Assembly: GCA_905221605.1 (NCBI GenBank)
Contig: CAJNDS010000779.1
Location: 208,501-272,500 of the forward strand
DNA length: 64,000 nt
Direction of reading: 5' to 3'
Source of the DNA: Symbiodinium natans
Taxonomy: Eukaryota > Sar > Dinophyceae > Suessiales > Symbiodiniaceae
Shown one piece after another: positions 50,900-62,103 of the stretch (its first letter is position 1; each line of letters opens with the position of its first letter). Position numbers and translations under genes: made by a program. Under the pieces are notes generated by a model. The model did not search any database, was not told the DNA's origin, and was given only the letters and a program-made list of their open reading frames with translations.

Positions 50900-52110
50900 A
50901 GTCTAAGGTTAAGGTTTAGGGTCAAGGGTTGAAAAGTTGAAGGTTTAGGCTTTATGGTTTAACGCTTACCCTCAGAGATGACTCGCCGTCGTCGACACCT
51001 GCTGAGTTTGCTGGACCCTGTAGTTATGATAAGGAACCCTCGAAATAGTAGAAGTTATTTAAGCCCCTACATTAGGCCCTAAGGCGGGTGGTCTCAGGCA
51101 CCAGGTCTTCCGACCGTTGACCGTTTTTGGACGAGGTGCCAGTGGTGGATCGACTGCTCGAAGCCTCGCTCGAGGTTTAGGGATTAGGGCCGAGTAGGGA
51201 TGAAAATTTGGGGCTTGGGGTTCAACCCGAACCCCGAACCACCCTGCAGCTAAGTTCCGGCGGAGCAGCGCAACAGTCACAACCCTAGACCCTAACCCTA
51301 AACCCCAAACTCTAAACCCCTAAACCCCCAAACCCAAAAACTCTCCAACCCTAAACCCAAAAACTCAAAACCCTGAAACCCCTAAACCCGAAATCGTAGA
51401 TGTCACAAAGAGACCGCGAGAAGCCCAGATTGGACTAAAGCGAACCCCAGAGAGTTGGAAAACTGGTTGGGGGTGATTAGTCCTAGGATTCCATATACTT
51501 TACTTGAAGGGCATGAGGATTATCATGTTCCAACTTTACGGCTTCTACTATAAAGCAAGCATCAAAGCTGGCTTAGGGTTTACATCTTCGGTTTAAGCCT
51601 TAGATCTTCAGGCTTGGGGGGCTTTAGAGTTTCGATCTTCAGGTTTGGGGCTTTAAGGCTTAGGGTTCTCAGGGTGTAAGGCTTCGGTGACATTCAGGCT
51701 TTAGGATTTCGGCTTCAGGGCTTTGGGTTGAGTAGGGTTGCGGATTGAGGGAGTGGTTCGGGGCTTATGGCTCGCATCCCTAGACGGCCCTCACACAAAT
51801 CGTCAAGGGCTGGGCAGAACCAAATGAGACCGGCAAGGAAGCAACAATAGGAAACCAGCACCTGCGATAGGCCCTACCTGGAGGCCCAGGGGACTGAGCA
51901 AGAAGGTTGGAAGTAGAGTTACAATACAAGTACCCTAAATGGAGTTACCCCAACAATAACACATAATAACCCACTTATAACCCACTTTACTAAGTCCCCT
52001 GGGCCTCCAAGTATTATTCCCGAAAGCCTGAGCCCGTTGCGAACGCCTCAACCTGAAACCGTTCAAGCCCTGAACCTTTCAATCCCAGAGGCCCCACAGT
52101 CACAAACCCC
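50900..52110. other. Intron or spacer DNA
   Basis: TTTAGGG and CCCTAAA words (50,905-50,960; 51,285-51,395), a partial MITE relative at 51,019-51,075, and a minus-strand open patch at 51,110-51,180 (SSEASSSRSTTGTSSKNG) without clear splice sites. Confidence 0.4.
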
Positions 52111-52124
52111 TGAAGCCCTGAAGG

Positions 52125-52735
52125 GCAAGGGTGCTTTTTGTTTTTTTGTGGCCCCTTTTTGCTCCGGCCCCGTGTCACTGGTCCCAGGAGTTGCTTTGCT
52201 GTCCGTCCCGGGCGCCCAGAGTGCTTTCTTTTGTTGTGGCCCCGTTTAGACCCGATGTGGTTAACCAGACGTTTTTGTTCTTGGCCCGCCGGGTTTTTTC
52301 CCGACGGGACGACCCAAAAAAAACACAGTAGTCAGGTGCCTGTTTTTGTTTTGCTCCGGCCCTGCCGAACACGGCGAGCCAATAGTTTTTCGGCGGGCCA
52401 CAAAAATGTCTGTGCTGAGCAGGCGATGCAGGAGTCAGGGCGTGAGGGCACGACCGGCCCAAAAGGGGGCAGGTGCACTGTTCTTGCGACCGTCTCAATG
52501 CCGTACAGACGATTGTAGACATAAACCCTAAAGAGGCGATTGAGATTGAGGCTCGTGGTGGGTTTGAGACTCACAGGCTGCCCGAAATGGAGGAGAAGCC
52601 TCCAGAACAAAAACGACATGAGGGCACGGCCCACATACTAAGTCCTTGCCCTAGCCAAGTTCGCCTGCGTCACTCACAGCAACCAAAAAGACCCGGCGGG
52701 GTCACAACAAAAAAGGACACACTACTTCCGCCCTG
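52125..52735. mobile_element. Possible element with inverted ends
   Basis: Left GTGCTTTTTGTTTTTTTGTG GCCCC and right, reverse-complemented, GTGTCCTTTTTTGTTGTG ACCCC are similar; GGCCC-plus-T-run words recur inside in both senses. No coding domain recognised. Interior open frames look like by-products of low complexity. Confidence 0.35.
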
Positions 52736-53181
52736 AAGGCTAAGTCCTAAACCACAAAAAATGCCCAAACCACAATTTTCCAAACCGCTAAAGTCCTGAA
52801 TCCCTCCGACACACACACACCCCCTAAACCCCCCTAAAGCTCTGAAGCCCCAAAGAGAAAACCCTAACCACCTGAGATCAAGAAACTGGCAATCTCCACT
52901 TGGGCGCTGTAGTAGTCAAAGCAGGCGCCCAGTCCACCTTGGGATCAGGGCTTGGGGGGGCGGTCTTTGGGTGCGCTTTCGGGTTCAATTTGTTGTTCGA
53001 ATGCGGTGTGTGAAGTTTCGGGTATAAATTTTGAACCTGAAGATCTTAAGAGCCCTTTGAGAAGAGTGGGAAGAAGAGACCTTCATCGATCCGTCTAGTC
53101 TTCATTAGGTCACCTCTGAAAATGCACAAGTCAGTTGGTATACGAACGTGCATGCACACATAAACACAACAACTAGATACA

Positions 53182-53220
53182 TACCTACCTACCTACCTAC
53201 CTACCTACCTACCTACCTAC
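53182..53220 (+). repeat. (ACCT)n microsatellite
   Basis: Ten tandem ACCT/CCTA tetramers, preceded and followed by ACATAC-rich sequence. Confidence 0.95.
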
Positions 53221-53979
53221 ACACATACATGCATACATAAACAGACTTAAATACACACACAACTTTTAAAAAAAATGTATATATATATATATACACATAT
53301 GGCAACCCCCCCCCAAGACCTACCTCAAGACCAACCTCTCCATAAACGCAAAAGAGAAGCCTGAGGTGCGACACTGCAATGGAAACACAAAGAAAAGGTA
53401 AAAGAACTACCCACGTCATATATGCATACAGGGCAATATGTATTGGATCTCAAATGCAGATAAACGGCAAGATAATCGAGAACAAAGGATGTTAATCCTC
53501 AAACCATAAGACGAAGAAGTATTGGAGGGCATAGAGTGACATGTAAAAACATTATACGTAAGCCCGGGGTGCGAGAATACTGTGAGCAAATATCATTTCT
53601 TGATACTGAGGGTTGGAGATGCCTTTGCTTGTAGGGAACTTGGAAGTATTCGCGTGCATGGAGTGATGCAAGAAAATCAAGATTCACCACAACCCCACCC
53701 ACGCCGTCCCAACGGTTCCACTTTGTACTAGTTCTTTGAATCCTATCGGAGGCAAGCCCCACAAACATGGGCATTTTCTGAGAAAAACGCGAAGAGAATT
53801 ACAATCAACAAGCAAGCTGGGTTCCCAAGAAATGCCAATGTTTGTAAGGCTTTCCTCCTATGGAATGCAAAGAAGAGGCAGAATCTAAGAAACATTCATG
53901 GCACAGTCTCCGCAACCCCCAAAAAACACCAAAAAAAATAATAAAAGTTGGGAGACTAGTCCCCTGGGTTCGGGCCATC

Positions 53980-54440
53980 GTCTCCAAATGCTTTTTTGGG
54001 GTTTCGGGAGACCGTGACCTGAAAAAAACCCAAAAGTTTCGGAGGGCATGGCCCAAAAAAAACAAAACAAAAACACCCAAAAAGCCAAACAAAAACAAAA
54101 ACACAAAAAAACCAAAAACCAAAAACAAACAAAAGTTTTGGAGGGCCTGGCCCAAACCCAAAAAAAAACAAAAACACCAAAAACAACACCAACAAAAACA
54201 CAAAAAACACCCAAATTTTGGAACCACGGCCCGGGCCCTTTTATTTTTGATTTTTTTTGGTTTGGGCCAGGCCCTCGGAATGTTTCTTTTTTTTTTTTGG
54301 TTTGGGCTAGGCTTTCCGAGTTTTTTTGGTGTTTATGGCTTTTTTTTTGTTTTTGTGTTTTTGGTTTGGGCCAGGCCCTCCGATTTTTTGTTTTTGCTGT
54401 TTTTTGTTTTTTTTTGTTTTTTTTTGGTTTGCTCTTGGAA
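53980..54440. repeat. A-rich/T-rich inverted array
   Basis: The left half carries GGAGGGCCTGGCCCAAACCC separated by CAAAAACA runs; the right half carries the reverse complement (GGTTTGGGCCAGGCCCTCCG) separated by TTTTTGTTTTT runs. It switches near 54,238. Long Phe/Lys-rich frames on both strands come from the A/T runs. Confidence 0.75.
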
Positions 54441-54733
54441 TCGTGCGGGGTAGGTCTTGGGGGGGGGGGGTTAGCTATATGATATGTATATATATATATA
54501 GCGTATATGTACATCTACCTACAGCGGGCAAGGGTATATGCACAGATTCCTTCGTACATCTACCGCTGATCGGTGGCTTGCTTCCAAGCAGCCATCCAAA
54601 GGCTTTCGGTTTAGGTTGTACATGGGGCTTTCTGAAAGTGTCGAGTCCTCAATCAAGTCTTTAACAAGTATCCTAGTGTGAAGGTGCTGCATTTGCGGTG
54701 CTTAATTGCAAAAACCGACTCTACACCCGAAAC

Positions 54734-54781
54734 CGCCAAGGCGGGATGCCGATCTTGCTGCACTCGTACTTGTAGATGTTC
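54734..54781 (-). CDS. Candidate exon, cysteine-containing
   Basis: Acceptor GGCTGCTCAG with a pyrimidine-rich lead and GT donor GCG/GTTTCG. One base, then NIYKYECSKIGIPPW. The frame is open upstream too (VSGFRLLR). YKYECSK resembles YQCCKAG of 50124-50229. Confidence 0.5.
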
Positions 54782-55049
54782 CTGAGCAGCCGGAAGCCCG
54801 AAACACCGAACGAAACCGCACACTCCTAGACCTTGCAATGTGCGGAATCACCCCTAAGCGAGAACTTCTCAAAGCGAGGCAAAGCCCAAGTAGCGGAGGC
54901 CCACATCACGGCTGTCAGTTTTAGCAGCTTTCAGCCGTAGACAGTTCGGGCTCTGGGTCTCGTCTTCGTGGATTCAGCTTCCGTCCAAACCCCACAAGCC
55001 GGTTTCACAGTTTTGGGTTTAGGGCTTAGCAGCCACCTCGTCAAAGCAC

Positions 55050-55109
55050 CTTGACCAAATTTCGCATGGCGGTCATGCTTTGGGGGCAGAGGATTGTGGG
55101 CCCAAAGCT
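55050..55109 (-). CDS. Candidate exon, 20 codons
   Basis: Acceptor GGCAAG and donor AAG/GTGCTT enclose SFGPTILCPQSMTAMRNLVK, phase 0 at both ends. The plus strand is also open (KFRMAVMLWGQRIVG), but the minus one has both splice sites and fits the neighbouring Cys-bearing exons. Confidence 0.45.
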
Positions 55110-55269
55110 CTTGCCTAAATCAACCTCCAAACCCTATAACAAGCTCCATGAGAACCTTTTCTCCCCAGCTCCGTAGGTTTAGGGATATCCTCGTAGCTGA
55201 AACTTTGCAAACCCTACATCCCGACACACAGGGTGCTCCCCCAAACCCCCTCGTCACCTATCATGCAGC

Positions 55270-56990
55270 GCTCGCATAACTTCGCTTGCAATCCTCCTCA
55301 TCTTCACCCCGCCACTTGAAGCAACGCCGGACTCTTGCAGGTATGCTTTGCACCTGTACTGCACGAATTTGCATGGTGTGATCTTGGGGTGCTGTATGTA
55401 TCCCGTGTTATCTCTTTCTCAATGTCTACACAAACATGTCCATATTCAAACTCAAAGTCATCTTCATATGCTTATTGACTCATCTTCATATTCATGTTCA
55501 TAACCGTATACGTATACGTATGCATATACGCATACGTGAACATTTACATCTATATATATATATATATACATACACACATTTAATCTGAATCTATACAAAC
55601 ATATACACCCATATAAGCAAAAATATACATGTACACATATGTAGATTATGTAGACTCGTACATATACTGTGCAGAAACATGCAGATGTGGGCCTTCTTGA
55701 GGTGGGATCGAGAAGGTTTTACGGTGTAGGGCTTAGGGCTTAAAGGCTTAGAGTTTAAGGGCTCAGGGCTTTAGGGGTGTGTAGAGTTTTAGGGGTTAGG
55801 GCTTCAAGGCTTAGAGCTTTGGGGTTCAAGGCTTTGGGGCATTAAGATTTAAGGACTTAAGAGCTCCGAGTTGGATTCAGGATCCCTTACAGGCTCTTAT
55901 GGTGGGCATCTTCCCCGAAGCCATTCCAAGAGCCGAACATTCGTCTGAATTCAACACAGGAACCCCTCTATAGCGGATAATCAATTTTGATGAGTTCTAA
56001 CCCTCAACCATACACCCCACACCACAATACTGTTTTCTGGCCTCTACGCATCTGGTTCTCATCTTTGGTGCCGCGGCACTTGGCAGCGTCCAACTTGAAG
56101 GCAGTCAAGGCTTCGCCCGATGCACCTCGGGACAACCCACTGAAGGGTCAAGAATCTTAAAGGGATGAGGATTCAAGGTATAGAGCTCAAGCTTTCCACT
56201 CTAAGAGTGAGGGTTTGGGGGGAGACTTTCATGCTTAAGGCTTAAAATGCTGAGGTCATAGGGGGAACGGTTGACCTAAACCTGCGTTCCAAACCCTAAG
56301 CCCCTGACAGTACACCTTAGACCGTACACCTTAAATTTAAACCTTAAGACTCTAACCCCTAAACCTTAAGACCCCAACCCCAAACCTTAAGACCCTAAAT
56401 TCTCGATGCCCGGTCCCCAAACCACCAAGGGTGAGTTCAAAGCGAGCTCGTACGGGCACTAATGTGAGTAAAACAGTGCCTTTAACAATGAAAGTAATAA
56501 AATGACAATGACAGCTATTAACAATAACAATAACAATAACAATAACACTAACAATAACAATACCAATAATAAAAATATTAATCACAATAATAGTAAAACT
56601 CTCTAGGTTTAGGGTTTAGGGTTTGGGTGTATATCGTAGTAGAATTCTAAACGGGAACACTAAGGGGTAATCTCGGCAACCAGTAATCAATTATTCCGAC
56701 CCTGTATTACCCCAGCAATTTTGCCACCGACATCGTTGCTGCAATCGTTGCTCAAGAATGGTGCAAGTCAGGACACAGGCTTAGCATTAACATCCCGCAA
56801 CAAGAGCCAGGAAATCGGTTTAGGGTTCAGGGGTTTAGGCTTTAGGTTTTGTGTTTAGGTTTTCGGGTGTACGGCTTTAGGGTTTAGTGTTGAGGTTTCA
56901 GGATTTAGGGTTTAGGCTTTGGGGTTGAGTGTTGAGGTTTTAGGTTATAGGGTTAAGGGTTTAAGGTTTAGGTTCATGGATTAGGGTTGA
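55270..56990. other. Intron or spacer with microsatellites
   Basis: (TA)n at ~55,548-55,568, ACGTATAC words at ~55,505-55,535, (ACAATA)n at 56,519-56,570, and TTTAGGG-like words at 55,720-55,860 and 56,820-56,990. No gene seen. Confidence 0.5.
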
Positions 56991-57004
56991 TCCCTTGAAA
57001 GACC

Positions 57005-57204
57005 CCTAAAGCTGGGGAGATCCAGGCGCATTCAACGTAGTTCTCCGCGAGGAGGTGGTGCCAATCCGGCCAGTTGGTGGTGGTCTTCCAGCGTACGATG
57101 CCAGTATCCACGAAGGAACCGAACCTCGAGAAGTGAGAGCTTGGGAGGTTGAGTGAAAATACAAACACTTCTACTACTACGAAGATTATTGAAAAGACCT
57201 TCAT
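57005..57204 (-). CDS. Possible first exon with signal-peptide-like start
   Basis: An ATG at 57,204 on the minus strand opens MKVFSIIFVVVEVFVFSLNL, a plausible signal peptide, in frame with SRFGSFVDTGIVRWKTTTNW and PDWHHLLAENYVECAWISP. Alternatively the exon starts at a CTCGAG acceptor (57,124) and the hydrophobic part is chance AT-rich DNA. The part below 57,124 is clearly protein-like. The donor is unresolved (57,005-57,020). Confidence 0.5.
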
Positions 57205-57577
57205 TATTAAAATATTCTACCTGTCGTCCTGTTCCGGTGGGAGGTCTCTGACGGCCGTGCGATACGCCTTAATGATGGGCTTAGAGCTTGGGGTCTTGGT
57301 TTCTCGACCCCTGCACCCTGATCCTTCTAGAGCTTAGGAAGTCCTTAAACTGGATCGGCCTAAACCCAAAACCCTGAACCCCTACACTGGAAGCCACTTT
57401 CCTGCGGAAATCAGACAAGTGCACTTCAAAACCCTGAAGCCTAGACCCTCCGAATCCCAAAAACAGGGTTAAGTGTGTAGGGCTACGGTCATGGGGCTTC
57501 TAACCCCTTTTTAACCCTACATCCCTAAAGCTGCAGAGTTTAGGGTGGAGGGTCCTCCCTTGCAAATCCAACCCAGA

Positions 57578-57632
57578 TCAAGCAGCTGGATCAGTGGTGC
57601 GAACTTGCATGTCGTCTGGCTTCCCGCGTCGC
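57578..57632 (-). CDS. Candidate terminal exon with stop
   Basis: Acceptor TTAACAG, one base, then RRGKPDDMQVRTTDPAA and TGA at 57,578. Its entry phase fits the two-base exit of 57865-57949. If correct, the gene carried by 58,295-57,578 ends here, before the next co-directional gene starts near 57.2 kb. Confidence 0.45.
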
Positions 57633-57864
57633 CTGTTAAGGGGGGGGCCCTGAAAATTTTGGGGAAGGCCCCAAGACTTTTGGGTGGTTTGAGGGTTGTA
57701 GGGCCTTTTCAGGCCTTTTAGGGTTCTCAGGGTGTGGGAGTCCCTCTCATACTCCCCAGGAGGGTGTGTTGTGTGTAGGGCGTTTCTAGGCTGTAAGGTT
57801 GCAAGGCCTCCCGGAACCCTAAACCCTGAATCCTGATCCTGAAAGAAATCCTCAACCCCGAAAC

Positions 57865-57949
57865 CATCCTGCGTCAAGATCCCTCCTTTCCACCCCCCCA
57901 CTGCATGTTCTTGCGAAAGCTTCCTCCTTCTCAAAGCCGGTGCCAAAAG
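57865..57949 (-). CDS. Candidate exon, 27 codons
   Basis: Very good acceptor (GGGCTTTTTCACAG) and GT donor GATG/GTTTCG. Two bases, then FGTGFEKEEAFARTCSGGVE, RRDLDAG. Two-base entry joins the one-base exit of 58217-58295 (GCT, Ala). Confidence 0.55.
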
Positions 57950-58216
57950 CTGTGAAAAAGCCCAACACAAAACTAAACCCTAAAACCGCCACATTCCGAC
58001 CCTAACCCCTCAACCCCTAAACCCAAACCCTAAACCACGAACCCGAACCCTCTATAGGCTGATTTGCCACGGGTTCTTGAAGCTTCGAGCCGACGCCATG
58101 TTGGTTTATTACAGCGCTTTCACAGCTGGGACGCACGTCCGTCCCCCCTTTGGGAGCTTAGGGCTTGGGGTTTAGGGTCGAAGGTTTTGAGTCTTCGGGA
58201 AAAACTACGGGCGCAC

Positions 58217-58295
58217 CTGCAAAGAGCTGGCCGAAGTCCAAACTGCTCAGCGCGCCACTGGTGCCACAGTAGGAGGAGAAGGGCATGTGGAGGTC
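58217..58295 (-). CDS. Candidate exon, 26 codons
   Basis: Acceptor GAACCAG and donor GCAG/GTGCGC. DLHMPFSSYCGTSGALSSLD, FGQLFA plus one base. Nearly all codons end in C or G. First of three phase-compatible exons. Confidence 0.6.
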
Positions 58296-58304
58296 CTGGT
58301 TCAA

Positions 58305-58375
58305 GGTTTAGGGTTTAGGGTTTAGGGTTTAGGGTTTAGAGTTTAGGGTTTAGGGTTGATTGTTTAGGGTTTGGG
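58305..58375 (+). repeat. Longest TTTAGGG tract of the window
   Basis: About nine tandem heptamers with two errors (TTTAGAG, TTGATTG), beginning 10 bp from the acceptor of the exon at 58217-58295. Confidence 0.95.
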
Positions 58376-58674
58376 GTTCAGGGTCAGGGTTAGAGTAGTG
58401 CCCCCCCCTTGTGGGGGGGTGGGGGTGGGGGGTGGTCCGGAAATAGGCGGCCCGTGTATTTCGCTTTTTTAAGGTTTCGGGGGGGGAGGGGGACTGTAGC
58501 AAGGCATGTTCTCTCAGAAAGGCACTCGGACAGAAACCATTTTAGCGCGAGCTGTCTTCACCGGCGTCTGTGTCTGCTGCGTGTCTGATTTGGAACCTCG
58601 ATCCTGATTGTACGTTTCATGGCCAAATTGAGTTTGTGAAGTGTGGCCCCGGGAGTGTTGCTCGCCCAAACTGG

Positions 58675-58847
58675 CTAGGCACAGCCCACATGTGACAGTT
58701 TGTCCTTTGTTGTGTCTGTTCCTGAACCTACAACACGACGGCGGGCGAGATTCGAAAGACCTCAATGAGTTTCACCCGCCATCGTGTTGCAGCAGGTTCC
58801 GGAACAGACACAAGAGGGACGAGCTGTCACATGTGGGCTGTGCCTAT
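58675..58847. repeat. Inverted repeat, ~73-bp arms and ~26-bp loop
   Basis: Left arm 58,675-58,747 and right arm 58,774-58,847 are close reverse complements (CTAGGCACAGCCCACATGTG against CACATGTGGGCTGTGCCTAT; also GGAACAGACACAA). The loop is GATTCGAAAGACCTCAATGA GTTTC. A long hairpin could form. No coding content. Confidence 0.85.
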
Positions 58848-58914
58848 CCGCCCCAAAACCCCCTCGCCTTCCCCGCCCATTTGGCATGCGCGTGGGAAGC
58901 CTTTATCCCACCTG

Positions 58915-59425
58915 CAGAGGGCGGGGGAAGGGGACTAACTGTAGCGTGCAAGAGTCCCTGTCTGGCTGTCCGTGGGACGTGTTGTGCGACTGTTAGGATG
59001 TTTCCTGGCTGTCTGTGGGACCCTGGGACCGGGAACGCCCCAAAAATAAGCGGGAAGGAGGGGGGACTGTGGCGCGCAAGAGGCCCTGCCCTTTATGACC
59101 CACCCCAAACCCCCGCCCTCGCCGCCTGTTTCTGGCATTTCTGGCTGTCTGTGGGACCCCTATGGGATCGGGAACACCCCAAAAATAAGCGGGAAGGCGG
59201 GGGGGGGACTGTAGCGCGCAAGAGGCCCTGCCCTCTACCACCCACCCCCACAGCCCCGGCTCGCCGCCTATTTCTGGCTGTCTGTGGGACCTTTGTGGGA
59301 CCCATAGGACAAGAAAGAAATAAGCGGGAAGGAGGGGGGGGGACTGTAGCGTGCAACAGGCCTTGCCCTTTATGACCCACCGCAACCCCCCCACCCCCCC
59401 GCCACCTGTTTCCAGCCGTCTGTGG
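58915..59425. repeat. Tandem repeat, ~140-bp unit
   Basis: Four imperfect units: GACTGTAGCGCGCAAGAGGC, CCTGCCCTTTATGACCCACC, GCCTGTTTCTGGCTGTCTGT GGGACC, AAAATAAGCGGGAAGG. The words AATAAGCGG and CCGGAAATAGGCGGC recur at 58,437 and 59,930-60,000. Confidence 0.8.
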
Positions 59426-60273
59426 GATCCCCAGCATGCCCCTGTGGGACCCTGGGATGCTCGGGTGGAGTCCTAGAGTCAGAGATCGATCTGTAAAGGA
59501 GTGCAAAGCATGCCCTGCGCGCCTGTTTCTCACTTGCCCTCTACCCCTCCCAAGATTGCGAGACTCCTGTAAAGCGCCCTTCATATTCTGTGTTAGGCCG
59601 AGGGAACAATGCTATGCCTGTGTTTGCGAATCTAGTTTGAACATAGGAAAACAAACGCATGACTAAGTTATGTGCACAGCTACGCAGGACAATTTAGGAA
59701 CTGATCCTTCACCAAACCAGCCCTGGACCCTGAAGCCCAAAGACTCAACCTCTTTACATCCTCAAGACGCCAACCCTTCAACCGAACCCAAACCTGGAAC
59801 CCCTTAATTAAGCCTTCAGCCCCTATCCTCTAAACTCCTCGTCGAAAGGAATGAGTTGGGCTCTACATCCCATGCTGTTTGTTTAACATGACAGGCAGCC
59901 CCATAACTTAAGTTAACCGATAATTCCCCGCTTATTTTTCTACCCCCCCCCACTGTTGCAAAATAAGCGGCGCGCAGCCCCGGAAATAGGCGGCGCTGGG
60001 GGTTACCCCCCCCCCATTGCCAGATTTTTAAGGGGGGGGCCGTGTTAGAGTTCAGGGTTCGGGGGTTAGGGTTTCGACTCTCACACTGGCATAAGCGGGC
60101 GAGGCAAGGGTTTAGGGTTTGGGGTTCCGGGTGGCCACGGCCACGACAACCCTAAACGTCCAACGATGTGTCAACCCACGACGCCGCAAACTCAAGCCAC
60201 ACTTCAACTGGTTTGGAGCTCAGGGTTTGGGCGATCAGGGAGCACGTGTGAAACGGTAGGACCCTGTCCCAAC

Positions 60274-60355
60274 CTGAATTTAGAGATGTTATCAAACAAG
60301 CTCGGAATCTTATCAGCGACGGTCACAACACGCAGTGAAACGGAGGCCTCAGCTC
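60274..60355 (-). CDS. Candidate exon, 26 codons
   Basis: Acceptor GTACCAG and donor TTCAG/GTTGGG. Two bases, then AEASVSLRVVTVADKIPSLF, DNISKF and two bases. A beta strand (VSLRVVTV) then an amphipathic helix. Entry phase fits the one-base exit of 61828-61924. Confidence 0.55.
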
Positions 60356-60499
60356 CTGGTACCCCAAACCCAAACGGTCAATATCAATTCAAGCAAACAA
60401 TGTGCACTGCAAACAAAAACCTGCATCCAACCTACACATAAAGCCCTGATCTGCGATAAACCCTTGAAGCCTAAAGAAATCTACAGCACTTGGACCCCC

Positions 60500-61827
60500 C
60501 AAACCCACCGCCGCCACTACTAAGGACAACCACCACCCTCAACTCTAAACCCCGAAACTTCGAATCCCAACCGTAGGCCCTAAGACCTTAATCCTAAACC
60601 TCAATCCGCCCGAATCCGAAACCCGAAATACAACCCTAAACCGCTAAACCCAAAGACCCTAAACCCTAATCCGAGGCACCTGAGTCCGCTCATCCGCCTC
60701 GATGTGGAGATGCCACATGTCTGTCGGCCTTTCAGCGTCTTAGGATGTCTTAGGAGCTTAGGTGTTGGGGTTTAGAATCTTGGATATTGGGATTTCGAGT
60801 CTAGAACTTCGTGGCCTCCTGGGTTCAGGCAGCTACAACCAAGCCGGAAAGAAGCTTGAATTCGTGGGCTTTGGGGTTTCTGGATTTAGGGATTGGGGGT
60901 TCCTAAGCCCTGAACCCTACACCCAAAACCCTACACCCTCAACCCGAAACCCAAAACTTTAACCCCCTAAACCAGCGCCCAAATCCTCCAAATATTCTTT
61001 CAGTCTTGAAACCCTGCAGCCTAGATCATACACCCCGAAAAGAACCGCAATTGAGGGTTTTTTGTTTAGGGATTTACGGGTTGAGGGTTTGGGGGTTTAG
61101 GGTTTAAGGGCTTAGGATTTCGGCCTCCCTACTATCCATTCCCTGATAGACGAAGCGGCAGCTCCGCCGGTTCCAGATGCTGCGCAGCATTCGTCCTGAG
61201 AGGTGACCCGATGGGGGTGCGCAAGGGGGCCCAACCGGTACCCCAACTATCCGAATTGTCCTGATCAGCATCCTGCTTCTATTTCGTACGGGAGTCGTCT
61301 CGCTCTTTGCAGGTGTAGGGCTCAAGGTTTGGCTACAGTAGCCGCGGGTGGTTCTGCATGGGTCCCTCGAAACTTCACTCTACGGGTGTAGGCTCAGTGC
61401 AGGCTATGAGAGCCACTATCAGAAGCCTGCAAGCCCCTGAAACAAACCCACCTGAACCCGATACGATAGCCCTAAGCCCCAAGCCCTAAACTCTAAACCC
61501 TATGAACCTTTCACCCGAAACCCATAGCCCGACACCCAAAACCCTTCCAACCCCAACTGTAGGGCTTAGAGTTTGTGGCTTGGGCTTAGACCCTTAAACC
61601 CTACATCCTGAACCTTGAACCCTAAACGCGGCAAGCCTAGATGTGATCTTTTCGTGTGCTCCCTGCTAATTGCAGATGTATGCTTCGCCCGAACTTTCGT
61701 CCGAAGTGTCCGATGACTGCATGCCTAAACCCTTAAACCCCTACACCCTAAACCCTACACCCCTAAACGCTAAACCAAAATCCTAAACCCCAACTCTCGA
61801 CCCTAAACCCCAAACCCCAAGCCCTAC
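60500..61827. other. Intron or spacer; ambiguous patches
   Basis: CCCTAAA words at 60,640-60,670 and 61,735-61,820. 61,130-61,210 is open on the minus strand in two frames (RMLRSIWNRRSCRFVYQG or DECCAASGTGGAAASS). Near 61,678, ATTGCAG then MYASPELSSEVSDD (plus) and MQSSDTSDESSGEAY (minus) overlap. Confidence 0.4.
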
Positions 61828-61924
61828 TTGGGGTTTTCAGCGACTTTGAAAATCCCAGGGTCGCGTTGCACTCCACGTGCATCAAGCCAGAAGAGTCGCC
61901 CTTGGTGCTGAGGCACTGGTCGGC
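61828..61924 (-). CDS. Candidate exon, 32 codons
   Basis: Acceptor ATCTCAG and donor CCAA/GTAGGG. ADQCLSTKGDSSGLMHVECN, ATLGFSKSLKTP plus one base. QCLS...G...VECN resembles a ricin-type lectin repeat half, but a single exon is too short to call it. Confidence 0.55.
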
Positions 61925-62048
61925 CTGAGATCACTTCAGTTTTTTGTTTGGGTTTAGGGCTTAGGGTTCAGGGTTTAGGCCGTTTAGGGTGTGGGGTTTA
62001 GGGTTTAGGATTTGGAGTTTCTGTCAGGCGTCAGCAATCTGAGAATAC

Positions 62049-62103
62049 GAAAGAACAGATTGTTCTTGCTGTGGTTGTCGTAAATCTGGCTCCGTTCCTT
62101 TGG
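62049..62103 (-). CDS. Possible exon
   Basis: Good acceptor (GTTCCTCTGCAG) and GT donor TTTC/GTATTC. PKERSQIYDNHSKNNLFF plus one base. The other two minus frames are also open, so the frame is uncertain. Confidence 0.35.

Noticed and set aside
53805-54514. 140-209 codon open frames rich in Phe or Lys
   Set aside because: They are translations of T- and A-runs in the inverted array.
7588-58375. Chromosome end or subtelomere
   Set aside because: Tracts are short, in both orientations, spread over the whole window and have unrelated DNA on both sides.
58641-59584. Open frames of 133-244 codons over the tandem repeat
   Set aside because: Repetitive peptide pattern matches the ~140-bp DNA unit; open on both strands.
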